From: MESE01 sp036675035
GTDB lineage: Bacteria > Pseudomonadota > Gammaproteobacteria > Burkholderiales > Burkholderiaceae_D
Length of the DNA: 64,000 nt
NCBI GenBank assembly: GCA_036675035.1
Contig: JAKFFO010000071.1
Location: 1-64,000, forward strand
Direction: 5' to 3'
Below, one piece after another: positions 8,609 to 17,008 of this stretch. The notes under the pieces were generated by a model that saw only the letters and a list, made by a program, of their open reading frames with translations, was not told the origin of the DNA and ran no database searches. Numbering within the stretch: position 1 is the first letter of the stretch; each line of letters opens with the position of its first letter. Position numbers and translations under genes: made by a program.

Positions 8609-10018
8609 TTACCAGTGAATGATTTTACCGGGGTTCATGATGTTTTTGGGGTCGAGCGCATGCTTGATCGCACGCATCGTGCCGATTGCGTCTTCACCAT
8701 GTTCCTGTATCAGGAAATCCATCTTGTGCAAACCGATGCCATGTTCGCCGGTACAGGTTCCGTCCATCGCGATCGCACGCGAGACCATGCGCTTGTTGAT
8801 TTCTTCTGCTTTGGCGTACTGGGCCGGATCGTGCGGATCAACCAATATCAGCACGTGGAAATTGCCGTCGCCGACATGGCCGATGATTGAATAAACCATG
8901 TCGTGTTTTTCACAATCCGCCTTGGTTTCGAGAATGCATTGCGCCAACCGCGAGATCGGCACGCAGCAATCGGTCGTGATCGAGCGATGACCGGGACGCA
9001 TTTGCAACAATGCAAAAAACGCATTGTGGCGGGCCGCCCACAAGCGCGAACGATCTTCCGGATGCGTTGCCCATTCGAATCCGCTTGAATCGTATTCAGC
9101 GGCGATATTCTGGACCAGCTCCGCCTGTTCCTTTACACCGTGCTCGCTGCCGTGGAATTCGAACAGCAATAGCGGTTTTTCCGGCAGGCCCAGCTTGTCG
9201 TGCGCATTGATTGCCCGCACGCCGTTTTCATCCAGGAACTCGACGCGTGCGACCGGCACACCCATTTGAATGGTCTGAATCACGGTTTGGACGGCGTCGG
9301 AGGCGCTGGGGAAGGAACACACGGCGGCGGATATCGCTTCCGGCTGCGGATACAGCTTTACGGTAACTTCGGTAATGATGCCCAGCGTGCCTTCGCTACC
9401 GACGAATATGCGCGTCAAGTCATAGCCGGCGGAAGATTTTTTCGCACGTGTTCCGGTCCGGATGATGCGGCCGTCCGAGGTCACCACGGTCAGCGCCAGC
9501 ACATTTTCGCGCATGGTGCCGTAACGTACCGCGTTGGTGCCCGAGGCCCGGGTTGCCGCCATGCCGCCCAGCGATGCATCGGCTCCCGGATCGATCGGAA
9601 AAAATAATCCTGTGTCCTTGATTTCCTGGTTCAGTTGCTTCCGCGTGACGCCAGCCTGCACGGTTGCGGTCAAGTCTTCCGCGTGGATCGCGACCACCTT
9701 GTTCATTTGTGACAGGTCGATCGTAACGCCGCCATGCAATGCCAGCACATGGCCTTCGAGCGAGGTGCCGGTGCCATACGGAATAATCGGCATCTCGAAT
9801 TCGCTGCACAGCTTGACAACTGCAGCGACTTCTTCGGCCGTACGCGCGAACACGACCGCATCGGGCAGCATCGGATCGTAGGAAGACTCATCCCTGCCGT
9901 GATGTTCACGCATCGCCTGCGTGGTAGATAGTCGCTCGCCGAGCAAGGACTCAAGCGCCGACAACAGTGCTTCAGGCATTGGCCTTCTTATTGCATCCAT
10001 CTGGACAGGTTGGTTCAT
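8609..10018 (-). CDS. FAD-linked 2-hydroxyacid dehydrogenase (D-lactate dehydrogenase/GlcD family)
   Basis: The 469-residue flavoprotein has an FAD_binding_4 domain (PIIPYGTGTSLEGHV, about 77-91; DPGADASLGGMAATRASGTN, about 142-161) and an FAD-oxidase C domain with HVGDGNFHVL and CTGEHGIGLHK. Members oxidise D-lactate, glycolate or related 2-hydroxyacids and pass electrons to quinone or cytochrome. The sequence most resembles the cytochrome-type D-lactate dehydrogenase branch. It is distinct from GlcD in the same window and has no E/F partners beside it, which suits a single-subunit enzyme. The LysR gene follows directly. Exact substrate cannot be decided from sequence. Confidence 0.88.
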   Translation of the reverse strand: MNQPVQMDAIRRPMPEALLSALESLLGERLSTTQAMREHHGRDESSYDPMLPDAVVFARTAEEVAAVVKLCSEFEMPIIPYGTGTSLEGHVLALHGGVTIDLSQMNKVVAIHAEDLTATVQAGVTRKQLNQEIKDTGLFFPIDPGADASLGGMAATRASGTNAVRYGTMRENVLALTVVTSDGRIIRTGTRAKKSSAGYDLTRIFVGSEGTLGIITEVTVKLYPQPEAISAAVCSFPSASDAVQTVIQTIQMGVPVARVEFLDENGVRAINAHDKLGLPEKPLLLFEFHGSEHGVKEQAELVQNIAAEYDSSGFEWATHPEDRSRLWAARHNAFFALLQMRPGHRSITTDCCVPISRLAQCILETKADCEKHDMVYSIIGHVGDGNFHVLILVDPHDPAQYAKAEEINKRMVSRAIAMDGTCTGEHGIGLHKMDFLIQEHGEDAIGTMRAIKHALDPKNIMNPGKIIHW

Positions 10019-10144
10019 GATCGCCTCTCGTGTTACTGAATTCTACTCCGCACCAATCCACACTGCAGCTATTCGTCGATGCATGAGCGTGCGCCGGATT
10101 TTTGACGTATCCTGACCTTCTCCCCTACTAATTTTTCAACGGAT

Positions 10145-10702
10145 ATGGGCAATCGACTTTCTAAAATCGCCACTCGCACCGGCGACAACGGCACCACGGG
10201 CCTTGGCGACGGCAGTCGCATCGACAAGGACAGCTTGCGGGTCCATGCAATAGGCGACGTGGACGAACTGAATTCGCATATCGGGCTATTGTTGTGCGAA
10301 GACCTGCCGGCAGCATTGCGGGAAGAACTGGTGTCAATTCAGCATGACCTGTTCGACGTGGGCGGTGAATTGTGCATTCCAGGCTATACGCTCATCAGCG
10401 ATGCGCATGTCGCACGACTGGATGGGCTGCTCGAAAAATACAATGTGGACCTGCCACCATTGAAGGATTTCATCCTGCCGGCCGGTTCGCGCGCGGCATC
10501 GCAAGCGCATGTGTGCCGTACCGTGTGCCGTCGTGCGGAACGGGCAATTGTCAGCCTCGGCAAGGTGGACAAGATCAATGCCAATCCACGGCAATACATG
10601 AATCGGTTGTCGGATTTGATGTTCGTGCTGTCGCGGGTGTTGAATCGTTTTGCCGGTGGGAGCGATGTGTTGTGGGAGAAGGATCGAAAGCGGGAGCTTT
10701 GA
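10145..10702 (+). CDS. Cob(I)alamin adenosyltransferase, PduO type
   Basis: This enzyme transfers the 5'-deoxyadenosyl group from ATP to cob(I)alamin, giving coenzyme B12. The 185-residue product shows the PduO-type ATP-binding N-terminus (IATRTGDNGTTGLGDGSRI, about 8-26), the DELNSHIG helix (about 40) and the C-terminal signature CRTVCRRAERAIV (about 124-136) with NRLSDLMFVLSR. It is divergent from the dehydrogenase gene and stands alone. No cobalamin biosynthesis genes are near, so it may serve salvage. Length and motifs are typical. Confidence 0.94.
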   Translation: MGNRLSKIATRTGDNGTTGLGDGSRIDKDSLRVHAIGDVDELNSHIGLLLCEDLPAALREELVSIQHDLFDVGGELCIPGYTLISDAHVARLDGLLEKYNVDLPPLKDFILPAGSRAASQAHVCRTVCRRAERAIVSLGKVDKINANPRQYMNRLSDLMFVLSRVLNRFAGGSDVLWEKDRKREL

Positions 10703-10852
10703 TTGCGCTTTATAGATATCGAAATGCCGGTGCCTGCTCTATAAATTTACACTTCGTGGTTGCATGCCGGGGGTAGCCCGGCGGCTACTCACTTTTCTTG
10801 TCTCGCCAAGAAAAGTAAGCAAAAGAAGGCGACCGCAAGATGCTGCCCTTCG

Positions 10853-10920
10853 GGGTGAAGCAGAGAATTCGGACAGCATGCTGTCCGCCTGCGTAACGGT
10901 TCGCGCTTGCAAGCGTGAAC
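10853..10920. repeat. Two-hairpin palindrome module, copy 1
   Basis: The leader GGGGTGAAGCAG is followed by the perfect palindrome GGACAGCATGCTGTCC (10871-10886), the spacer GCCTGCGTAAC, and a second palindrome centred on CTTGCAAG (10900-10919, one mismatch in ten pairs). The centres are 31 bp apart. Leader, spacer, centre bases and spacing are the same as in the copy at 47045-47113, while the stems differ in a pairing-preserving way. Confidence 0.7.
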
Positions 10921-10928
10921 TCCTTCTC

Positions 10929-11022
10929 CCGCGAAAGCAATGGGTCATGCGGGAAGCGAAACGAACTCGCTGCGCTCAGACATGTTTCGCTTCTTTATCC
11001 GCCTGACCCATCACTTTCGCGG
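10929..11022. repeat. Large stem-loop SL3
   Basis: Nested pairing: CCGCGAAAG (10929-10937) with CTTTCGCGG (11014-11022), TGGGTCA (10941-10947) with TGACCCA (11004-11010), and inner GAAGCGAAAC with GTTTCGCTTC. The 43-bp core 10953-10995 reappears inverted at 11161-11203 with 42 of 43 bases the same. Confidence 0.65.
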
Positions 11023-11133
11023 CAGCGTCCCAAGCGGGGGTACGTCAAAAACGGCGCCTTTTTACCGCCAATCCAGCGAGCCGGTCTTCGCGGCCGGCTG
11101 AATTGGTGTTGACGTTGAACCCTTGGCGAAGTG

Positions 11134-11227
11134 CCACAAAGGGAATGGTTACAACGGATTAAGAAGCGAAACATGTTTGAGCGCAGCGAGTTCGTTTCGC
11201 TTCCCGTTGTGGCCGTTCCCTTTGTGG
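11134..11227. repeat. Large stem-loop SL4
   Basis: Nested pairing: CCACAAAGGGAATGG (11134-11148) with CCGTTCCCTTTGTGG (11213-11227; one mismatch), ACAACGG with CCGTTGT, and inner GAAGCGAAAC with GTTTCGCTTC. It has the same core as SL3 in the opposite orientation but an unrelated outer stem. Confidence 0.65.
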
Positions 11228-11393
11228 GGACCCGCAGGGCGCTGAGTAGGGTCGCCTTTTCTTTGGTTTCTTTCTTTTGGCGACGCAAAAGAAAGAAACT
11301 CGCCCGCCGGGGCGAGACCCGGCTTGTTCCCACGAAGAACATACCGTCTTGCATTTTCGGAGGGCGCGACACTCAGATCGAGTATCACGCCAT

Positions 11394-11422
11394 AAAAAAG
11401 CGACGCATTGCGTCGCTTTTTT
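11394..11422. terminator. Bidirectional intrinsic terminator after folE2
   Basis: Six A, then GCGACGC (11400-11406), loop ATT, GCGTCGC (11410-11416) and six T. The structure works in both directions and closes the minus-strand folE2 operon; read on the plus strand it would stop transcripts leaving the repeat array. Confidence 0.9.
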
Positions 11423-11444
11423 AGCCAAATCAAATTCAAAGCCG

Positions 11445-12251
11445 CTACTTCACCCGCTTATCGAACTCAATCAGCGCATATGCCGAATGATTATGAATTG
11501 ATTCAAAATTCTCGGCTTCCAGCGTATAAGCCGCAACCCTCGCATCCGCATTCAGCATCCCCGCCACATCGCGCACCAGATCCTCGACAAACTTCGGATT
11601 GTCATAAGCGCGCTCGGTCACGTATTTTTCATCCGGACGCTTGAGCAGACCGTACAATTCGCACGATGCCTGCTCCTCGATTTTTCCAATCAATTCATCG
11701 ATCAGGATTTCTCCGGTCAGAATCGCGTTGACCGTAATATGCGAACGCTGGTTATGTGCGCCATATGCAGAGATTTTCTTCGAACATGGGCACAGGCTGG
11801 TCACCGGAACCAGTACTTTCAACGTCACTTCCAGTTCGCCATTCCTGATTTCGCCAGTCAGTCCCACCTCGTAATCCATCAGGCTTTCGACTCCCGACAC
11901 TGGTGCGATCTTGTTGATGAAATACGGAAACGACAATTCAATCCGGCCGCTATCGGCTTCCAGCAACTTGACCATTTTTTTCATCAAGTCGCTGAATGAA
12001 CTCACATCCAGTGGTACGCGGTTTTCTTCCAGCAGCGCAATGAAGCGCGACATGTGCGTGCCTTTTTTTTCTTCGGGCAGATGCACATACATGTTCCAGC
12101 TGCCGATCGAAGGCTGCACGCCCGTGCCGGTCCTGACCGTGACCGGATATCGAACTCCCTTGACGCCGACGCGCTGAATCGCAATGCGTCGGGTATCGAC
12201 CGCATTCTGCACATCGGGAATTGTGGTCAGGTTAAGATCACGGGTATTCAT
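11445..12251 (-). CDS. folE2: GTP cyclohydrolase FolE2 (type IB)
   Basis: FolE2 converts GTP to 7,8-dihydroneopterin triphosphate, the first step of folate (and queuosine) synthesis. Unlike zinc-dependent FolE it can use other divalent metals. The 268-residue product carries the family features: QPSIGSWNMYVHLP near 46-59, KGTHMSRFIALLEE near 63-76, and VTSLCPCSKKISAYGAHNQR near 149-168 with the metal-binding Cys. It is the last gene of xseB-ispA-dxs-folE2, 51 bp after dxs, and is followed by a strong terminator. Confidence 0.95.
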   Translation of the reverse strand: MNTRDLNLTTIPDVQNAVDTRRIAIQRVGVKGVRYPVTVRTGTGVQPSIGSWNMYVHLPEEKKGTHMSRFIALLEENRVPLDVSSFSDLMKKMVKLLEADSGRIELSFPYFINKIAPVSGVESLMDYEVGLTGEIRNGELEVTLKVLVPVTSLCPCSKKISAYGAHNQRSHITVNAILTGEILIDELIGKIEEQASCELYGLLKRPDEKYVTERAYDNPKFVEDLVRDVAGMLNADARVAAYTLEAENFESIHNHSAYALIEFDKRVK

Positions 12252-12302
12252 TGCAGTACCTATTCAATAGTGAAAGTCCGGGACGGACCTACATGGTTTT
12301 TG

Positions 12303-14168
12303 TTAGTTATTGACGACCAGGCGCGGTTCGCCTTTGCCAAAACGTTTTTTGATCGATGCGGCAATGCCGGTTGCGTCAAGGCCGCAGGCGGTAAGCAATT
12401 GCGCCGCGTCGCCATGATCTATAAATTTGTCCGGCAAACCCAAATGCAATAACGGCTTCACAATTCCGGCTGCAGCCAGCGCTTCCGCTACCGCCGCGCC
12501 GGCACCGCCCATAACTGCACCCTCCTCAACCGTGACCAGTGCATCGTGCGAATTTGCCAACTGCTTGACCAGTTCGATATCGAGCGGCTTGATGAAGCGC
12601 ATGTTGGCAACTGTTGCATTCAATTCGTCTGCTGCAGCTACGCTCGGCGCGACCATGGTGCCGAACGCCAGGATCGCGACGCCCTTTCCGGTTCGCCGGA
12701 TTTCGCCGGTTCCGAGCGCTATTGCAGCCAATTCCCTGTCGATTGTCGCACCGATGCCCGCGCCGCGCGGATAACGTATCGCAGCAGGACCATTGTATTG
12801 GAAACCGGTGGTCAGCATGCGGCGGCACTCGTTCTCGTCGGAGGCGGCCATCACGATCATGTTCGGGATGCAGCGCAGATACGCCATGTCGTAATTGCCG
12901 GCATGGGTCGCGCCGTCCGCGCCGACCAGTCCGGCTCGATCGAGTGCAAAGGTCACATCCAGATTCTGTAATGCGACATCATGGATCAACTGATCGTAGC
13001 CGCGCTGCAGAAAGGTGGAATAAATCGCAACGACCGGCTTCAGGCCCTCGCATGCTATACCGGCGGCGAATGTCACCGCATGCTGTTCTGCGATGCCGAC
13101 GTCATGATAGCGATCCGGGAAGCGCTGTTCGAACTGCACCATGCCGGAACCTTCGCGCATCGCCGGCGTTATACCAACCAGGCGCGTGTCGTGCGCAGCC
13201 ATATCGCATAACCAGTCGCCGAACACCTGCGTATAGGTTATCTTGGTGGCCGCCGAAGGCTTGATGCCTTCGGCAGGATTGAACTTGCCGGGGCCGTGAT
13301 ACAGCACCGGGTCGGCTTCCGCCAGCTTGTAACCCTGTCCTTTTTTGGTCACCACATGCAGGAATTGCGGTCCCTTCAGATTCTTCAAGTTCTGCAGCGT
13401 CGGAATCAACGACTCAAGATCGTGCCCATCGATCGGGCCGATGTAGTTGAATCCGAATTCTTCGAACATCGTGGCGGGCACGATCATGCCTTTGGCGTGC
13501 TCCTCGAAGCGCTTGGCCAGTTCCAGCATCGGGCCGGGCAGCACCGACTTGCCGACGTTCTTCGCCTTGGCATAAAACTGGCCGGACATCAGACGCGCCA
13601 GATAGCGATTCAGTGCGCCGACCGGTGGAGAAATCGACATGTCGTTGTCGTTCAGCACCACCAGTAAATTGATGTCGTCGTGTACACCGGCATTGTTCAA
13701 TGCTTCAAACGCCATACCCGCAGTCATTGCGCCATCGCCGATGATGGCGACCGCATGCCGCGTTTCACCTTTCGCCTTGGCCGCCAGGGCCATGCCGAGC
13801 GCGGCAGAGATCGAGGTCGACGAATGCGCGGTACCGAAGGTATCGTACTGGCTCTCGCTGCGGCGCGGGAAACCGGAAATGCCGTTCAGCTGACGCAGCG
13901 TATGCATCTGGTCGCGGCGGCCGGTCAGAATCTTGTGCGGATAGGTTTGATGCCCGACATCCCACACCAGCCGGTCTTCCGGCGTGTTGAATACGTAATG
14001 CAGCGCGATTGTGAGCTCGACGGTGCCGAGATTGGACGACAAGTGTCCACCGGTCTTGGATACCGAATCGAGCACGAAAGCGCGCAGCTCGTCCGCCAGG
14101 GGTTTCAGTTGCGCACGTGAAAGTTTGCGCAAATCGGCCGGACTATCAATGTTTTTCAGCAGTTTCAT
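12303..14168 (-). CDS. dxs: 1-Deoxy-D-xylulose-5-phosphate synthase
   Basis: Dxs joins pyruvate and glyceraldehyde 3-phosphate using thiamin diphosphate; it is the first step of the MEP isoprenoid pathway. The 621-residue product matches the family length. It shows HLSSNLGTVELT (about 42-53), the ThDP motif GDGAMTAGMAFEALNNAG (about 145), the central transketolase pyrimidine-binding domain with MREGSGM and GIAEQHAVTFAAG, and a C-terminal transketolase domain. It lies 10 bp after ispA, so prenyl-precursor supply and use are linked in one operon. The window's thiamin operon makes its cofactor. Confidence 0.97.
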   Translation of the reverse strand: MKLLKNIDSPADLRKLSRAQLKPLADELRAFVLDSVSKTGGHLSSNLGTVELTIALHYVFNTPEDRLVWDVGHQTYPHKILTGRRDQMHTLRQLNGISGFPRRSESQYDTFGTAHSSTSISAALGMALAAKAKGETRHAVAIIGDGAMTAGMAFEALNNAGVHDDINLLVVLNDNDMSISPPVGALNRYLARLMSGQFYAKAKNVGKSVLPGPMLELAKRFEEHAKGMIVPATMFEEFGFNYIGPIDGHDLESLIPTLQNLKNLKGPQFLHVVTKKGQGYKLAEADPVLYHGPGKFNPAEGIKPSAATKITYTQVFGDWLCDMAAHDTRLVGITPAMREGSGMVQFEQRFPDRYHDVGIAEQHAVTFAAGIACEGLKPVVAIYSTFLQRGYDQLIHDVALQNLDVTFALDRAGLVGADGATHAGNYDMAYLRCIPNMIVMAASDENECRRMLTTGFQYNGPAAIRYPRGAGIGATIDRELAAIALGTGEIRRTGKGVAILAFGTMVAPSVAAADELNATVANMRFIKPLDIELVKQLANSHDALVTVEEGAVMGGAGAAVAEALAAAGIVKPLLHLGLPDKFIDHGDAAQLLTACGLDATGIAASIKKRFGKGEPRLVVNN

Positions 14169-14178
14169 GCTTTGCCTA

Positions 14179-15072
14179 TTATGCTTTCCGCTCCACGATC
14201 AGATCCGCTAGTTCGCGAAGCCGTTGAGCCTTGTCTCCAAATGAGGTGAGCGCCTGATGTGCGTCGGCTCGCAATTTTTCTGCCAGGGCCCGTGATTTCT
14301 CCAGGCCCAGAATCGATACATACGTCGGCTTGTTATCCGCTGCGTCCTTGCCGGCTGTCTTGCCGAGCGTACCGGAGTCAGCCGTCGCATCCAGTACATC
14401 GTCAACCACCTGGAACGCGAGGCCGATCGCATCCGCATATGCCTCAAGGAATAATTTTTCGGGCTCGGTCAGCGCCTTGCCGCTCAAAGCACCCAGCAAC
14501 ACCGAAGCGCGCAGCAACGCGCCCGTCTTCAGGCGGTGCATTCGCTCCAGTTCAGCCAACGACAATGTCATGCCGACACTATCCAGGTCAATCGCCTGAC
14601 CGCCGCACATGCCGCCCGATCCCGCCGCGTGTGCCAGCATGCGAATCATTTCCAGATTGCGAGCGGGATCGCCCCCGCTCTCGGACAACACCAGAAACGC
14701 CTGGGCTTGCAATGCATCGCCAACCAGCAATGCGGTCGCCTGGTCGTACTTGACATGCACGGTGGCCTTGCCGCGTCGCAGCGCATCGTCGTCCATGCAT
14801 GGCATATCGTCATGCACCAGCGAATAGGCATGAATCATCTCTACCGCGGTAGCGGCCCGCGCCAGTAATGCCTTGTCCGCACCGAACAACTCGCCCGCCG
14901 CGAATACCAGCAATGGACGCACGCGTTTTCCACCATCGAGGGCCGCGTAACGCATCGCTTCATGCAAGCGGACGGGCTCCTGTCCGGAACAGGGCAAGTA
15001 TGAAGCCAGCACCTCCTCCATCGTATGCTGGACGTTACGCATCCAGGCGTCGAATCCCTGCACTTCCGTCAT
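14179..15072 (-). CDS. ispA: Farnesyl diphosphate synthase (polyprenyl synthetase)
   Basis: IspA condenses isopentenyl diphosphate with dimethylallyl and geranyl diphosphate to farnesyl diphosphate, for undecaprenyl and quinone side chains. The 297-residue product has the first aspartate-rich motif DDMPCMDDD (about residues 91-99), GGKRVRPLLVFAAGE near 47 and the second aspartate motif DDVLD (about 225). The insertion of two residues in the first motif is the bacterial type I FPP pattern. It overlaps xseB by 4 bp and precedes dxs by 10 bp. Confidence 0.95.
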   Translation of the reverse strand: MTEVQGFDAWMRNVQHTMEEVLASYLPCSGQEPVRLHEAMRYAALDGGKRVRPLLVFAAGELFGADKALLARAATAVEMIHAYSLVHDDMPCMDDDALRRGKATVHVKYDQATALLVGDALQAQAFLVLSESGGDPARNLEMIRMLAHAAGSGGMCGGQAIDLDSVGMTLSLAELERMHRLKTGALLRASVLLGALSGKALTEPEKLFLEAYADAIGLAFQVVDDVLDATADSGTLGKTAGKDAADNKPTYVSILGLEKSRALAEKLRADAHQALTSFGDKAQRLRELADLIVERKA

Positions 15073-15323
15073 TCATCCGCCTCGGCTGCACCATCGGTCG
15101 CGAACGGTTTCAGCATGTCGCCTTCCAGTATCCTGACCTGACTTTCTACCTTATCCAGTTGTGCCGCGCAGTACTTGACCAACTCGGAACCGCGCTTATA
15201 GGCGGCGACAGATGCTTCCAAAGGCAATTCACCAGCCTCCATCCGAGCCACCAATTGCTCCAGTTCGCTCATTGCTTCTTCGAACGAAACAGGCGGATCG
15301 ACGGGTAAAGGCTTTTTGGACAT
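15069..15323 (-). CDS. xseB: Exodeoxyribonuclease VII small subunit
   Basis: XseB is the small subunit of exonuclease VII, which degrades single-stranded DNA to acid-insoluble and then small oligonucleotides. The 84-residue product carries the family core VSFEEAMSELEQLVARMEAG followed by PLEASVAAYKRGSELVKYC (about 12-56). It is the first gene of the minus-strand xseB-ispA-dxs-folE2 operon and its end overlaps the ispA start by 4 bp. The large-subunit gene xseA is not in the window. The gap 15324-15579 before the M48 gene holds no feature I can support. Confidence 0.94.
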   Translation of the reverse strand: MSKKPLPVDPPVSFEEAMSELEQLVARMEAGELPLEASVAAYKRGSELVKYCAAQLDKVESQVRILEGDMLKPFATDGAAEADE

Positions 15324-15579
15324 AAAGACTCAATTGAAGTGTAGCCCGCTATTTTAAAACAAACCATCCTGCGCGGTGGATCGGCCGCGAAAATCGGCGC
15401 AAATGCCGAACATCGGGAGTGTGGAAAAAGCCAGAATCAACCGGGAAATTACCCGGCAATTACAAGGATTTACGCCCGACATGGCCTCATTAAGGAGCCA
15501 ATGTTGCCGCAAAAGCAAGATTATGTGTTTCGACGTCCGTTTAACCAGGCATGCCGAAAATACCGCCATCGCCGGATTA

Positions 15580-16455
15580 TTACTTCCCGAACTCCTTCAG
15601 CCGACGATCGAGCGGCCGGCCGGCCGAACCCGACATCGCATCGAACCGGTTGCCCATCAGCGTGTCGAGCCGATCGATACGTTCACCCGGCGCCGGATGC
15701 GTCTTGAACAGCAAGGCAAAATTGCCATCGTGGGCACTTTGCCCGCCCAACATTTGCAATACCGCCGGCAAGCCATATGCATCGTATCCAGCGCGCGCGG
15801 CAATCACGACACCTAGCCGGTCAGCCTCGAATTCGTCATTCTGATCCAGGCCGCTGGCGTAGAGTTTGCGTCCGATACCAAGGAAAGCGGCTTTGGCATC
15901 GCTGTTCCCGCCTTTGTCGGCAGCGCTCACAAGATCGCCCACCAGCGCAAACCCGGCATTCTTCTGCACCGCATGCAAATGATGCTTTTTCAGTACATGT
16001 CCGATTTCATGCGCCAGGACGCCCGCCAGTTCTGCCTCGTTGCGCATCTGCGCGATCAATCCTTTTGTGACAAAAACATAACCACCCGGCGTAGCAAACG
16101 CGTTAAAGCCGGCATCGTCCAAAACGCCGAAGGTCCATGGCAGATCTGGCCGCTCGGTCTGCAGTGCCAACCAGCGTCCGAGCGTATTGACGTAGCGCTG
16201 CAGGCGCGCATCCGCAACCAGCGGCTTTGCACCCAGTAAAGTGGCGGCGAATTCCTGACCGATGCGAATTTCATCGGCCTCGCTGGTCTCGCTAGTGGCC
16301 TTGGTCAAATTGCCGACCATGCCGCCAATATCGAAATTGCCGCTTTTTACGCCGCTCTGGCCGAATCCTGGCAAAGAGAATCCAAATTGTGCGAGCGCCG
16401 GAGCGCAGGCAAGCGCACATGCTGCTGCAACAAGAAAATGACCGATACGTCGCAT
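15580..16455 (-). CDS. Periplasmic M48 family zinc metalloprotease
   Basis: A 291-residue exported peptidase. The signal peptide starts MRRIGHFLVAAACALACAPA and ends near the ALAQ site (about residue 22). The zinc site is HEIGH (LAHEIGHVLKKHHLH, about 130) with the third ligand in EFEADRLG further on. Members of the LoiP/YcaL/BepA type degrade misfolded outer-membrane or lipoprotein substrates. I chose 16455 because GGAGG lies 6 bases upstream; the longer frame has no export signal. It starts 1 bp after the SH3-protein gene, forming an operon with the CHASE2 cyclase. Confidence 0.9.
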   Translation of the reverse strand: MRRIGHFLVAAACALACAPALAQFGFSLPGFGQSGVKSGNFDIGGMVGNLTKATSETSEADEIRIGQEFAATLLGAKPLVADARLQRYVNTLGRWLALQTERPDLPWTFGVLDDAGFNAFATPGGYVFVTKGLIAQMRNEAELAGVLAHEIGHVLKKHHLHAVQKNAGFALVGDLVSAADKGGNSDAKAAFLGIGRKLYASGLDQNDEFEADRLGVVIAARAGYDAYGLPAVLQMLGGQSAHDGNFALLFKTHPAPGERIDRLDTLMGNRFDAMSGSAGRPLDRRLKEFGK

Positions 16456-16456
16456 G

Positions 16457-17008
16457 TCAGCCTCCATCAAAAGAAGGTGCGGCCTGATGGACCGGCGCCG
16501 GCTCCGGCAGGTAGTCAATCTGCAACGGAGACAATTTCGTGCGCTGGGCGAATGCCTGCGCTGCATTTTTTTGTGCGGCGAATTTTTGGACTTTTTGCAG
16601 TTCACGCGAATTCGCTTGCGCGCTTTGCAAATCCTCTTCCGTCAAGCCGCGTACTCCGGTCGTAACCGTAGCGGTATTGGATGTGCGCCCGGTCGACAAC
16701 AAACTGGTCAACGCGCCGAGCGGATTACCGCCGCTCCCGGACGCACTAGTATTCTGCGACACGCCGGCTTTCGGTCTGAGGCTCAGCATGCGTACCCAGC
16801 CCGACTGCCCGCTCATCGTTTTGACTTCGCTCCATGCACCGCTACGCCGCATCACATTGACTTGCGTATTCTCCGGAAGCGTGGCCAGCGTAGCTGCATC
16901 CGATTGCGATTGGGCCTGCAGTTCTGTGACGCGAATGGTACGCGCGGATTCGGCAAATGCAGGGCCGGCGACCAGCATAATTGCATACGCCAACGCGTGA
17001 ATTTTCAT
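16457..17008 (-). CDS. Exported SH3-like domain protein
   Basis: A 183-residue protein with a signal peptide (MKIHALAYAIMLVAGPAFA) and a bacterial SH3-like domain at about 22-80 (TIRVTELQAQSQSDAATLA through SGQSGWVRMLSLRP). A Ser/Gly/Ala-rich low-complexity stretch and a C-terminal helix (LTEEDLQSAQANSRELQKVQ) follow. SH3b domains often bind peptidoglycan or cell-wall partners. The gene overlaps the CHASE2 cyclase by 4 bp and the protease starts 1 bp after it, so all three are translationally coupled. The function of the C-terminal part is not known to me. Confidence 0.85.
   Translation of the reverse strand: MKIHALAYAIMLVAGPAFAESARTIRVTELQAQSQSDAATLATLPENTQVNVMRRSGAWSEVKTMSGQSGWVRMLSLRPKAGVSQNTSASGSGGNPLGALTSLLSTGRTSNTATVTTGVRGLTEEDLQSAQANSRELQKVQKFAAQKNAAQAFAQRTKLSPLQIDYLPEPAPVHQAAPSFDGG

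Larger units (their letters stand above)
10790..11300. repeat. Composite hairpin-repeat array between the adenosyltransferase gene and folE2
   Basis: About 0.5 kb without a credible gene, although several short ORFs cross it. The outer flanks are related in inverted orientation: A/T-rich sequence with CGCCAAGAAAAG and GGCGAC at 10790-10832, and its counterpart at 11248-11295. Between them lie a two-hairpin module (10853-10920) and two large stem-loops (10929-11022, 11134-11227). The translated shadow ORFs look like repeats, not proteins. The repeats suggest a family that is dispersed in this genome; a second partial copy is at 47.05 kb. Confidence 0.7.

Noticed and set aside
10739..11439. Several 60-125-codon ORFs in the repeat array
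   Set aside because: They cross inverted repeats in all frames and change with strand; translations are repeat sequence, not protein families.
15354..15569. A 71-codon minus-strand ORF upstream of the M48 gene
   Set aside because: No ribosome site, no recognised domain, and it fills a short gap between operons.
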